A stretch of DNA of 64,000 nt from Phoronis australis. Lineage: Eukaryota > Phoronida > Phoronidae. The stretch spans positions 271,846 to 335,845 of the forward strand of contig NMRA01000010.1 in NCBI GenBank assembly GCA_002633005.1, in the 5' to 3' direction. Position 1 is the first letter of the stretch. Each line of letters begins with the position of its first letter. Below are positions 36,932 through 48,122 of the stretch, piece by piece. The notes beneath the pieces are model-generated. The model made no database searches. It was not told the DNA's origin and saw only the letters and a list, made by a program, of their open reading frames with translations. Position numbers and translations under genes: made by a program.

Positions 36932-36969
36932 TTTACAACCCCGATTTCTGATAAAACGCTAAAACTGAA

Positions 36970-38190
36970 AATTCGTTTTTAGTTTCTCAAAGTCAAAATT
37001 GTAAAATGTCTTTGTTTAAAATACTGAAACCAAGGAATATGAGAAATTTAAAGAAAAAGTACACAAAGGCAGAATAAAGATTAAATCAAGAAAAAATTGG
37101 ACTGCACAGGTAATATAAATTACGAGAAATACATCATAAGCAAGGGGGTGACTCAGTAATCGGAGAAGAGCACGTGAAAGTAGGTGATTGGATGGTGGTA
37201 AGATACAGAAGCTGTAGCATTTTGTCCCGGGGGGTTAGGAAAGCAATAAACATAAGGTAGGTCGGCTGAAGATGTGGTAGCAGCAAAAACGGGAGTGGGG
37301 CGCACCTCAACCAAAAAGCTGGGGGCGGAGATAGCTTTCTGCCCAGAATATTTCAGGTGTTATTATCAATTAATTAACAATTAATTATCAAAATATTCTA
37401 CCCACAAACTTTTTTTTAAATAAAATTGAAAAATTTACAGACTCTCCTCCCCCCAACCATTAAATGTTTCCTAAGCCAATGTCCAAAATCTGCCCTCTTG
37501 CGCCATCCAAACACGGGTCCAGATGTTTGTTTCGAAAACTCACACCTTACGACATTCTAAATTAAAGGAGGGAGGTCTGAGCCCAGTTACATGAAACACT
37601 CCAAAAAACGACTCAAAGTACAGATTCATGATTTTTAAAGCGAGAGGGTTGGATCGAAATTTTTTTAAGAAGCGGACCCAAGTCAACAGAATGAAAATTC
37701 TAGATTTAATATCAGTAAAATTAAGGGCAAACGGGGATCCGGGCCCCTTTGACCCCCTGGATCCACCAGTGCTCAATTGTGTTGCCTAAATCATTTGTTT
37801 CGTTCTTTACTTATAGTTTCATCATTTTAACTTGATTACGAGCTCCTCTTTTGACTTACGATGAAGTTTTCTAATAATAAGTATAACTAAAAACTGACCC
37901 CTTAATCCAGTCAAAATTCTTAGGGACTTGGTCCTTAAATTAGGTTCGTTGCATGAAAAGATAACTACTTATTTTCAATAATATTAAGAATTCAACGTAG
38001 AAAACTCACAAATACGCAGTAGATTTAGGGAACATAGCGGAGTCGCTATTTGGGACTATTTCATGGAACATGGTACTGGGCACTGACCATCCGTGCCTGA
38101 TGGCATCTGAAATGGGAAGCGTACTGGGGTGGGTTGTGGTGAATGAAACTGGAGACAATGGAGGTAGTGGGTTGAAACTGACTCATTCAC
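36970..38190. other. No recognisable gene
   Basis: AT-rich with one minus-strand frame (37540-37776) of no known family. A GGATCCGGGCCCC...CCTGGATCCACCAGTG phrase near 37734-37774 resembles one end of the GGCGGATCC MITEs, but I could not find the partner end. Confidence 0.4.
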
Positions 38191-38199
38191 CCCTCACGT

Positions 38200-39360
38200 T
38201 CGGGAGCTCGTACAAAAAAAACTCAGGAACTCATTAACCCACTTAAGCTCGTCTCTCGTCATCTGAATTCTACACACTTGGAAGTTTTGTTCAAATCCTT
38301 TATACTTCCACACATTGATTATTGTGATATTATATATCAGTCTGCCAACACGGGTGCACTCCAACATTTGGAGAAGTTACAATATCAAGCCGCCTTACTC
38401 ATAACCGGAGCTTACAGGGAATCCAATAGTGTTAAGGTTTTGAATAGTCTCAAGTGGCCCAAACTGTCTACTCGACGCAATCTTCACATGACCACATTTA
38501 CGTTCAAGGTAATAAACAATGTCAACAACGTGTCTGTCAAAAAAATATTTGATCTATATATTAGACAAGGCCATCGTAGTGATTTGAGATTCTCCACCCC
38601 ATATGCAATTCCTCCGTCGTTCAGTCAGGCATTCAGAAGGTCTACAGTCATGATGTGCATCAACAACTGGAATTCTCTTCCAGTCTCTGTTAAGGAAAGC
38701 AACTCTTTTACGAGTATAAAAAATAATTTTAGAACTGTTTTTCATAATTTTGATAACTCAACACCCTTGACTCAATTCTCCCTTACACGCGATAACGAAA
38801 TAGCATTGTACAGATCAAGATGTGGCCTTTTCCTCAACTCTGACAAGTTCAGGCACAACTTTATTAATGTCTCTCCAAACTGTAAATGTGGTGTCCATCA
38901 ATCGTATCCTCATATTTTCTTCAAATGTCCCCTCATCGAATACCAGAGAGACTCACTCTTTCGTGCACTCAATGAAAATCAATCAATTGTTAACGCTCTC
39001 AATTCTTGTAATAATATCCCTACTAGTGTTACATTATTGTTGAATGGTAGTCCTAACCTTGACCTCGTTCTCAACGAATTCCTCCTAAGCAACGTTAGTA
39101 AGTTTTTATGTACCGTTTATCAATATTGTTGCATCTGATTTCCCCACATGAATCTGTACATATTTTTGTTTTTATATATCTGTAATAGCCTATCTAAGTA
39201 TTGGAATACTTATTTTAGATACTACTTAATTGTATATACCTCTATGTATATTAGTTTCATTTATGGATTGTTTACAACCCAGATATAATGCTTCGCGGTT
39301 TCTGGGTTTGTTATTATTTCTTTGTATGTTCTGTGTATTATTCAATAAATATATATCACT
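38200..39360 (+). pseudogene. LINE ORF2 C-terminal part, 286 open codons
   Basis: The frame to 39138 reads ILPHIDYCDIIYQSANTGAL then QHLEKLQYQAALLITGAYRE, KWPKLSTRRNLHM, MCINNWNSLPVSVKESNSF and CKCGVHQSYPHIFFKCPLIE. This is the region after the reverse transcriptase palm in CR1/jockey/Rex-like non-LTR elements (LE..Q..AA..ITGA; WN.LP; Cys-rich C-terminal knuckle). It is open throughout its length, so the insertion is fairly young, but the RT core is absent. It separates the two copies of the 35-40 kb segmental duplication. Where the LINE ends downstream is uncertain. Confidence 0.75.
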
Positions 39361-39361
39361 T

Positions 39362-40756
39362 AGTACACTAATAAAACAAGGGTTAGTTCTCATTATTTGT
39401 TCATTTCACTATTTTTTTAATGTTTATTACGAAATTTTCAGAATACAATGAATATACATAACCCAGAAAGCGCCAAGAGGCACTGTCAAATAACGTTTGC
39501 ATAAAATTTGGAATTGCTATGGTTTTCTACTTAGTCACACTAGTTTTTTAGTGTATCAGTTGTGGTGTTTTTTAAAACCGCATTTTATTTACAAATTGTT
39601 TCTTTTCCGGATTATACTTGTACACACAGTTCTCCAAGAACTCACAAGGAGGTGCTTGCTACAGATTTAAATATTCACAGACATAGCATCTTTAATTTAT
39701 GTCAAAGTTAATCTCAGGACTCAAAAAACATGTTTTTTGGGTTACGAACACCAAATCTGACTGTGTGCTCATTGAACTGTCATTTCTGAATTTTTGCCTT
39801 CCGTCCACACTTAGCTCGAAGTTCGGTCTTAACAAATTTTTGGTCTTAAGTTTTGAGACAATTTCATGAAACGGTCCCCAGGTTACAGAGCTTCTGGTAC
39901 CCGTTCGTGTTGTTACCAGCGTCGGCTGCTCGTTGGGTTTCTTTATAAAACGTGCAACTACAAAACTTACTTGTGGGAAATCACATGATTCGGTACGGTG
40001 TTTAAGAAATCATTGCCCAACATTTTGCATTTCAATTTGAGCTCTTGACCGTCCACCTTCCTTGTGGGTATGAAACTGTACAACACACCAAGATGGCTGC
40101 CAGCTGTCTGTATTCAAAGTCACGCGGTATCGCAAGTCTACTTACATTTCTGGGTAGAATAAACCGCCGAATATAACTCTTGACAAAAATATTCATGCAC
40201 AGACAACCGTTTTTACGCATTGGATAATAGTTTCACTACTTTTATAATCATAGAGCCCTTTGCTGTGTTCCTAACGACTCAAACATAATTAAATTAGTTT
40301 CACTTTCGTGTGCCCCCCTACCACACTTTTAACAGTGGTGCCCCCTGTTGAGTCTGTATTAAGCTTTTCTTTCCCTTTATAATTTTGCGTTTGTTCTCAA
40401 ATTCTATTCTAAGGCGATTTCCCCATAATATCAAGAAGTCCTCTTCACAATGACTGCTTTTGTTTCTTCCCACTGATATTGACGTAACTATTTTCAAACT
40501 TCCTGGTCAACGAAGTTCCATAATAAATTCATGTCCTCCAGGTCAAGGTGAAGCAACGGGCTATTATAGACGTGGAAGATCGACCGGTGATCCGTATGAG
40601 TATGGGGCTCTCGGAAGTAACGGTAATTGGATAATATTCTACAGTTATACATCTAGCTATCGTCACGCAGATTTTTTCTTCGGTCCCACCGAATTCACAA
40701 TTCCGATTTCCGATAAAACGCCAAATGGAAAATTCGTTTTTTGCCAATCACAATAG
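39362..40756 (+). repeat. Segmental duplication, right copy
   Basis: Same-orientation match of 35205-36960, starting with ACACTAATAAAACAAGGG and running through the ACACAGTTCTCCAAGAACTC and ATGGCTGCCAGCTGTCTG phrases. It carries a single, longer copy of the terminal exon instead of three. Confidence 0.8.
40542..40756 (+). CDS. Candidate terminal exon, longer diverged copy (function unknown)
   Basis: The acceptor is ATGTCCTCCAG. The phase-2 frame reads QGEATGYYRRGRSTGDPYEY, then GNWIIFYSYTSSYRHADFFF, GPTEFTIPISDKTPNGKFVF and CQSQ, ending in TAG. It is homologous to the tandem exons at 36.3-36.9 kb but 23 residues longer. Conserved features are GRR/GRS, FYSY..(N/S)(F/Y)RHA(E/D)FF and ISDKT. 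I do not recognise the family. Upstream exons are not visible, so it may be a decayed duplicate. Confidence 0.45.
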
Positions 40757-40759
40757 AAT

Positions 40760-41120
40760 ATTGTTAAACTCGACCTGTAGTTTTCAGATGGGTGGACAGT
40801 TTTGCCAGAATCCGACCTGCGCAAAAGCTGATTGACGTATCATTCTCTGTCTCAAAATAAACATTATCTCGTATTTTTGTTGTAGGCTTGGTTGTTCAAG
40901 GAAATGGTGCACTGTTGGGCATTCTGCTGTCGGCGTTTTTTGTGTTAACTGAACGATGAAAGAACTAAGTGGTGAACAAGTAATTACTAGCTGGCAATAT
41001 GAGAACTTTTTATGGACAAACATCGCCTTTGCCTACAATAAATAGTATGCAATTTAATAACTTTAGTTTGTTTCTAACGTGTGGCTCCGCTACAGACAAG
41101 ATCAAACAACCTGTTTATTT
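40760..41120. other. No recognisable gene
   Basis: Short frames only between the duplicated exon and the Penelope fragment. Confidence 0.4.
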
Positions 41121-41122
41121 TT

Positions 41123-41781
41123 AAGTAAAATCAACTTACTCGTAGACCGTGGATTAGAAGTTCGAACGTTTCTACAGTTCTTTGTCAACGACTAGTAGGG
41201 GGGGGTCCTGGTTTCCTGTCCTTCTGTTAACCTGAAATAGTATAGCGTCATAGACCGGCGGGAGTTGTAAACCTTGGTCTCGGTTCATGGTAGACTTTTT
41301 GGTTTTTATGTATATTGACTCTTTGATCTTTCTACAAAACCAGTTTTCCTCTTTGGCCAGTATCTTGGCATATTTGCCACATACAGTGTGGCCGGAGCTT
41401 CCGAGATGTTCTCCCACACAAGTGGGCTTGTCCAGTTTGTTATGTTCCTTGATTCTGGTGCCCAAGGATCGCTTGGTCTCGCCAATGTAAGTGTGAGACG
41501 GGTCTTCCGTTCATGACAGTTGATATATAACACAGCATTGGCAATCAACTGAGGTGGGATCTTTGGGTGGGACTAGCTGGTTTCTCAGGGTTGTCATGGG
41601 CTTCATATACTGTAGGTGCTGATGTCGTAAGATCTGTATACTCGGCGTAGATGTTCTGAGAGCCCCTTCAACAGAATGACCTGAAACCGCCCCCCTACTA
41701 GTTGTTGACAAAGAATTGTAAAACACAGTTCGAAACGTTCGAACTTCTAATCCACGGTCTACGAATAAGTTGATTTTACTT
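41123..41781 (-). mobile_element. Penelope-like element fragment with inverted terminal segments
   Basis: The minus-strand translation, in two frames, gives IQILRHQHLQYMKPMTTLRN then PKDPTSVDCQCCVIYQLS, followed by YIGETKRSLGTRIKEHNKLD, VGEHLGSSGHTV and KESIYIKTKKSTMNRDQGLQ. This is the RT-to-GIY-YIG junction and most of the endonuclease (YIGET, RIKEH, EH, NRDQGL..P). The fragment is bounded by inverted segments of about 60-90 bp (41123-41212 and 41687-41781, with GTAAAATCAACTTA and CGTAGACCGTGGATTAGAAG). Terminal repeats in either orientation are known for Penelope elements. The frame is broken between CVIYQLS and YIGET. Confidence 0.8.
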
Positions 41782-41799
41782 ACAAACACACCTTCACCG

Positions 41800-42700
41800 A
41801 GGCCATGAAAAACCTTTTTTCAATCAATCTGTTTATTGTGGGCTCCTCACTCCTCAGACTTTTGTCTTCAAAAATTGCGATTTGGCACCAGTCTTACGAC
41901 ATTTTGAATCTAACATTGTCTAAAACCATGATGTGATGATTTTTTTACTAAAATTCACACCTTTCCATCTAGCATCATGCACTAAAGTAATTTGACAACG
42001 GATCAAGTAAACTTTGTAAAGCTGAGCGAACATATGGTTGCTCTACAAGAGGTATTCTACTCCACTCGCTGCATGACTAGAAATTGCTGAATGTCATCAC
42101 TGACAGTAAGTTCCTGTCTAAGGTTGCACGGTACTCCAATCTATAGAAAGCATAGATGGCCCCAACTGTGACTTTCTTCACTCCTTGTCACTCTCCAGTG
42201 CCGCCACATTAGCCACATATCCACAATTTTCTGATCCTAGCCAGCAGTTGATGCTGTCCAGCGTCTCCCGGTGGCTACTGTGTTCTTCTACGTTCATACT
42301 TATGTAGCGATGTCATGTACCAGATGTACCTCGGTTTCTTACAACCGACTGTTTCATTAAAATTGTCGAAAAAAGGGAAGTTGTGTGGAGCGCACGTTGC
42401 TACCCGTTTCGTTACATATTTGTATTACTATACACCTATGTGTTGGACGCTGCATTGAATTGGGAGCCTGCACCTATATGCAAACCATTTAAACTCCTAG
42501 ATGCGGGTCATGAAACATGGAGGAGGAAGCGTTGGAACTGATCGCCACTTAGCACTTTCACCTAGCTGTTGATTCCTTTGTGTTACTGTAAGCGCTGACC
42601 AGCTTAACCACAGTTAAGTGCACCAACAAAAGAGGCCTGCTTGACAAGTTTAATCGAGAATGTAATACCTATAATACCTTTAATACTTGTCACGGACAGG
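41800..42700. other. No recognisable gene
   Basis: No long frame or element structure recognised. Confidence 0.4.
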
Positions 42701-42723
42701 ATCATTGGGGATATGCTGGTGCA

Positions 42724-43680
42724 TTAATCCCCTCCCCGGCCAGACCATCCCCGTGACAGCAGAAGGCGCAGAACTCCAGGGCTGACGTTGCCTGTAAGCA
42801 TTTGATTAGACAGCACTCGGGCACGGCTCTTCGTGTGACTCTTCGCAGCATGGCCATAAATAATACCGGCTTCGAGCAGGCGGCTGCCATCATTGAACTC
42901 AGCCAGTTGGGATGCAGTCTGCTCGAGGTTGCGTTTGCGGGCCAGCAGCTTAAATTCAGCCGAATATAAGTAGAGGGGTTGGTTGGTGGTACATGAGCCA
43001 GCGAGGTAATCTGCACGCTCATTAATCTAGACACCGGCGTGGCCAGGTACGAAAGACCAGATCACTACATGATGAGGGTGACGTAATCGGAAGACAACCC
43101 AGTTGGCTGGGAGGTTTCCAGATTGAACTTTCATCAACACTGCCATGGAATCGGTGGCAAAGATAATGGTGTGATTCTCCAGGTCTAGGAGTGACAGCTT
43201 GGTTAGGGCACGTTGTATAGCCTCAAACTCCATCCGTGCACTGCTTGTGTATACATGGTGGCAGCCACTACCTTCCGCAATGACGTTGTTAGCACAGCGT
43301 ATTTGATAACCCCATCCCGCACGATTAGTTTCACCATCGAAGGATCCATCATTTGCTACAATGATGGCATTAATACCGCCAAGATCACGCCATTGCTGAC
43401 GGCACAATGCTTGGGCTACTCCAGGAGGCCATTCCCGAGCTTCCCTGTTAAAAGCAATGATGACATTCGGTTCCTCACCAAGTTCTTGTACTGGCAGCCA
43501 AGCAGCATCTTGCGCGATCGTGTGTTCGCCGATGAGACCCATGGTTGCGTTAACAGCAGCGACAGTCCACGAGCACCTGCTAAGTCTTTGGTGGGAGGCA
43601 TTGCGAAAAGGTCTAGGACGAAGTCCATAAGTTTCTGTTGCAGGGACGGGGTTCACGCACCTGTCAAGTGCAGTCTTCAC
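42724..43680 (-). pseudogene. Retroelement RNase H domain with one in-frame TAG
   Basis: The minus-strand frame reads INAIIVANDGSFDGETNRAG, then YTSSARMEFEAIQRALTKLS, HTIIFATDSMAVLMKVQSG and VVIWSFVPGHAGV. After a TAG (43027-43029) the same frame goes on INERADYLAGSCTTN and ends with TAA at 42724-42726. The acidic residues of RNase H type I are all in place: D in NDGS, E in RMEFEA, D in ATDS and D in ERAD. Such domains follow the reverse transcriptase in several non-LTR and LTR retroelements. No RT is present upstream. The single stop suggests a recently inactivated copy. Confidence 0.75.
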
Positions 43681-43904
43681 TTGACTGTGTAATCGAGAAT
43701 GATTCTAGATTATATCGTAATAGTGGAAATTTCTTGATTAATCAGATTTTTACCTTATAAGTGTGCATTGTTTCTGAGTGAGACTTAAAGTTCTCGAGTC
43801 ATTCAAGATTTACTTGTGACTCAAAACCCGAGAATGCTACTTTGATAGGCTTCCAGTCTTCGTCTCACCTAACGTTTGGTATATTACGTTTGACTGACTT
43901 GACC

Positions 43905-44740
43905 GGGATCCCATTGGTTTTTTGGTCATGAAAAGGTAACCAATTTTCCTTGATACCACGGCAATCCATTGGTATCTCAACGGGTAGGAAATGCGGCCAT
44001 CTGACAGCTTTTCTTTAGTGGGTGTTGTCAGGGGGCACATAAGAATGGCACTCAAAAATTGAGCTATATCAACTTTTCTGGTGACCCGAAAATACCTGCG
44101 AAATCTACTACTAAAATCCCTGTATCAAACGTATCCATTGCCAGACAATTTCTGTGCTGGGGAACATCAGCCAGACGGTTATAACTAAGGCCAAAAATTG
44201 AGGTAAATCAACCCAAGAGGTAACCGCATGAAGCTGTTTATTCAACATATAGACCAATGTATCATGAATGAACGCTGCCAGACAAGTTCAGAGGTGGATA
44301 ACCTAGCCTTATACTCCCAAAACTCCGTATTGAGCTTGCCCAACCCGTCAGGTTACCGGTTGAAACCAACTATCACTTCAGGGAGCGCAGCAGTGATACG
44401 CCAGACAGTTTTGGTGGCGGAATGGCCCAGCCTGCCAGATAAAAATAATGGAGTCCCAAAATTGAGTTAGATTAACCCAAGCGGAAAATATCCCCATGTA
44501 TCATGAATGAACATTGCCAGAAAAATCCAGTTGTGAGTTAACGCCGCCTGACACGCCGAGACATCAGAGTTGAGCTATGATCAAACCATCAGGTAACCGC
44601 TTGAAACCAAGGTCAATGTGTTCAACATCAGCCCATTGTTACATGCCAGACAATTTCAGTGGTCGAATGTTTCTGCCGAACAAACTAATCTCGAAACAAC
44701 GTTTGCCATAAGGCGCGCGTAGCCTACAATTTATGAATAC
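43905..44740 (+). mobile_element. Left end of element-1-type transposon (element 3)
   Basis: It starts GGGATCCCATTGGTTTTTTG and continues with GTCATGAAAAGGTAACCAA, then several GCCAGAC...GTGG subunits and TTGAGCTATATCAACTT / AGGTAACCGC-type units, matching the element 1 ends. The decayed gene at 45380-45970 follows in the same order as in element 1. I found no matching right end within the window. Confidence 0.65.
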
Positions 44741-45379
44741 AGCACGACACACAAAATGGTGTACGTTCTGTCAGCTATGCACTTTTTAAGGTGTCTGAGA
44801 CAGATGTGAAACCAAGGGCTTTGATTGACCTAGTCCAGTGATAAGGTCAAAATCAGCCACTGTTACTGTGAAAATTAGAGAGTCCTTGAACGATGATGGA
44901 CTGAGAACAGGTTTTCTTTTGACAACTACCGGTAATCAGACCGGCAAAATAATCGTTCTTGTACATGACGTCTGCATGATTTTAAACTGGTGGTTTACCG
45001 ACAACAATTATATGAACGCGGACACATTGATTAGGCACTGGACATTTTACAGATAAATCCAAATTCGCACGCGTCTTAATTGCTACATGTACATTGTTCA
45101 TGAAAAATTGTATTCATTGGATGATTTAGGTTTACCAGGGATCCGCCCCCGTCGATACACGGCGACCAAAAAAGTCCAGATATGCCGTTTTGGCTACCGG
45201 AAACGTTTGTTTGTCTTTCGGAAATCGTTGTACCCCTTCCCTATGCACATACTTAGAAGAATCAAACATCTACAAATTGTGATATGTGACTTGTAACTCA
45301 TTATTTTGATCGGCAATTTACATATTTCTCACAAATTGTTGTCATAAAGAACTAACAAGAATGCGTCAAGACCAATGGT

Positions 45380-45970
45380 AGCTACGTCTATCATCACTTC
45401 CCTGGCAACGATGGGCGTGTTTCTTATCCTGGCTCTCCCAAATTATGCTCCTGATATAGTGGACTGTTTCACCAGAAGTTGGCATTCGCAGACCTTAATC
45501 TGCATTTAGAGTTGGAAAACGACGCGTTCTCGCTATATATACGCGTTGATGGTCTCCATCATTGGCTGTCACTAAGTTTAGAAAATATGCAGGACATGAA
45601 GTGTGCGAGAACGCAAGGCAGTCGAGGATGAAAAGGACAACGAACAAATGGCATCACTGAGCGTGAAGTCGACGATTCTGCTATCCTATGGCAGACAATG
45701 CTCCGTCTGTTCTGGTAATTATTGCTGAGCATCCGAAGCAACGGTGGTGCCAATACATTTTTGCGACAAGTAAACGTTGTCCAAAAATTGCCGCTAACAG
45801 CGGGAAGCAAAAAGCTAAGACATCGGTTGTACAAAGAACCAAAACAAACGCATGTAGTGGCACAGATCCTAAGATATTTGATAGTACGCACAATCGCATT
45901 GTCGCAGAAAGGATAGATTTTGATCTTAGGAAACTTCTCTCACGAGATCGACACAGACGGAGCACATATT
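45380..45970 (+). pseudogene. Remnant of the element-1 protein gene (element 3)
   Basis: Nucleotide and peptide relics match element 1 in order. AATTATGCTCC...CAGAAGTTGGCATTCGCAGACC aligns with the ALNRPIYSNWGTLLYQKL segment. CAAATGGCATCACTGAGCGTGAAG aligns with the QMPSLSVK segment. GACAATGCTCCGTCTGTTCTG aligns with NDAPPGLV, and AGAAAGGATAGATTTTGATC with ERTDIDLQ. It is heavily decayed, with many stops. The later part of the gene (DTDVLV region) is not visible downstream. Confidence 0.6.
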
Positions 45971-45974
45971 AAAG

Positions 45975-47560
45975 TTAAAGGGCAAAAATCAGGTACGGAT
46001 GTTTCGGTAATCTTCATTGGGATACTTGGGTAACGATGGCTGTAAACACTATCCTTGAACTACATTATCACAGAATGTGTAAAATGGTGAAAATCAGGAG
46101 ATTCATAAACACGTCTAATACTGTAAAAGTTCTTGATAAGCACAGAAACGAAGTTGTCTGAGCCATAGCCGGACACCACACCTTCACTGGGTGTGACTAC
46201 CGCTCTTTATTAAAGGCCGATATGAATAGGTGACCGTGTTGTAATCAAAGTGGTAACTTCAGTTGATGCAATGGTTCCGTTTGCCATACAAATGGTGTCT
46301 AAATACACCCTTATGATTTTCGCAATTAAAAATCCTATAATGCAACCATTGGCAATAAAATACGAAAAGCATATTTGTCTAGCGCTCGATAAAATCCATC
46401 CACATACCAAATTTCCGAGAGCGGATCCATCAAGGACTAAACGCAGAGGAAATGGTACAAGAAATCAACCAATGAAAGAGAAATCATCGAAAAATCTCGA
46501 AGAATTCGACAACGTCAGCCGCTTTGAAAAACAACAACATACGCCGGATAGCTCATGGCGAGATTGGGTTAGAAGTTTATGCTAGAGTTGTGCGAAGCAA
46601 AAATTAAAAAATTGACAATCGCAGCGTCACTTTTAGCCCGATTTTGCCTCCAAAAATAGACCTCGAGCTATACTAGAACAGCACGTGTGCTGTTTAGGAA
46701 TTTCATGTCAGTTGGACTTGAAGCACATCATGATTGGCCGAGAAAGTGCAACGAAGAACTAGTTAATAAAATAACAGTCACTAAAATGGACAGTAGTTCT
46801 GTAACATCTGGATAACGGTAAGATAGAGTAAAAAACGAATGAATACCGCAGATAACTCGTCTCGATAGCCTTTGAAGAAGTCTATCTATATACAGACTGC
46901 CTGAAGAATCCTTAAAATGACCGTAGAACTAAAGCTCCGCAAAGCGGAAATTTAAGAAATGTCCGCCTCGGTGCCATATAATGTCCGACTTCGCCCAAAA
47001 ACAATAAACCTCGAGTTTTAGAGAGATGCGTGTTGTGAGTAAATTTCATGTTTATTGGGCAAAAAAGAGACCTACAGCATGCGTACAAATAAAGAAAGAA
47101 TGGAGCGACACAGGGTGAAATCGAATGAAAAAATATAGAAGTGAGGTGTTCGACGAAACCAAGAACAACAAAGACCACGAATTCGACACTCACAGCGCCA
47201 ACGTCGTGAATTGTCAGCTTAGTCAACCACGGTTCACGGCAGACTGGGAATAACCAAGTAATCCAATGGGCTGCATTGTTCAACAATGTCAAACTGTCTG
47301 ACTATGTCTGTCAGCCGTCATGGCTAATAACCGTGTCAAACACTTTTTTCGATTTTAGTTGAAGAGCAGACTTACGGAAAGAGTTCGATAAAATTGGAGG
47401 CAATGCAGGAGGGAATAGAATGGAGCACGAAAAGAGTGCCGGAAGGTGTGCGTCGTTGCGCGCGTCTCACTGCCGTTACGTCTAGTAAGTCCGACATATG
47501 TCGTCACGGCTTTTGTTTGACGGTTTCTAACAATTGACGATATTATCCAAACTATAAGCT
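45975..47560. other. No recognisable gene
   Basis: Short frames on both strands without motifs (for example 46250-46585 and 46912-47292). This region lies 3' of the SAXO-type gene. Confidence 0.4.
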
Positions 47561-47563
47561 GGT

Positions 47564-47569
47564 TTTATT
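47564..47569 (-). terminator. Polyadenylation signal AATAAA of the SAXO-type gene
   Basis: The minus strand has AATAAA about 85 bases after the stop codon of the last exon, in an A-rich context (ACAAAACAAAATAAAACC). Confidence 0.55.
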
Positions 47570-47655
47570 TTGTTTTGTTTTGTTTCTTGTAAAGGTTTCT
47601 GTTATCAGTCGCATACCTAAATCTTCAAAACTGAACAGTCCCTAAATCATTTACT

Positions 47656-48122
47656 TTAACAAGCACAGGCTGATTGATTCCTTGAGCCATCCTTCTCCAC
47701 TGCCTCAGATTTCTCTGCCTTTATTACGAAATCGGGCTTCGCCTCTGCACTATCGCTCGATGCCTCGCCGCTTTCGTCGCTGGTTACACATTTCTCGCCG
47801 TCACGGTTCCCGCCAAAACGTGGTCGATTCTTTGCCTGTTCTTCGTCGCTGCTTGCACCGGCCTCATTCACCATCACGCTTCTCCTGATAACAATGTCCT
47901 CGTCAGATCTTGTACTTGGATTGTAAAACAGATGACCTCGGAGCTCTTTAACTGGGTATTTTTGCGGGTTTTGGACAAATTTAATTGCCGGGCATCTCCC
48001 AATCTTATTCGCGACATAGTCGACTCTGTAAGACGTGTCCTTGTAAAATTCGTCGCCGTAAGCCCACTCTGTACCATTCTTAAACGGCGGCTTGACCGGT
48101 GTTACAGGGGGGACATATATGC
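47656..48122 (-). CDS. SAXO-like exon 10 (terminal, stop TAA)
   Basis: Acceptor GTGTTTTCCAG. Encodes IYVPPVTPVKPPFKNGTEWA, then FYKDTSYRVDYVANKIGRCP, the last Mn-type repeat. It ends in an acidic Ser/Glu-rich tail (SSDEEQAKN, DESGEASSDSAEAK) finishing SACAC before TAA. Confidence 0.88.

Larger units (their letters stand above)
36292..36957 (+). repeat. Three tandem 222-bp units, each with a splice acceptor and terminal exon
   Basis: Units begin at 36292, 36514 and 36736. The first two are almost identical and the third is more diverged. Each has a pyrimidine-rich ATGTCTTCCAG acceptor followed by an open exon ending in TAA. See the exon entries. Confidence 0.85.
35205..36960 (+). repeat. Segmental duplication, left copy
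   Basis: It aligns in the same orientation with about 39362-40756. Shared stretches include CTAATAAAACAA, TTTCTTTTCCGGATTATA, ACACACAGTTCTCCAAGAA, ACAAGGAGGTGCTTGCTACA, ATGGCTGCCAGCTGTC and ACTTCCTGGT. The copies differ by many substitutions, so the duplication is old. The left copy has three tandem terminal exons at its end and the right copy one. Confidence 0.8.

Noticed and set aside
37540-37776. Minus-strand frame and a GGATCC...CCAGTG end-like word
   Set aside because: No family resemblance, and the partner end of a MITE could not be found.
43213-43692. 159-codon plus-strand frame
   Set aside because: Antisense to the RNase H domain, which carries the conserved catalytic residues on the minus strand.
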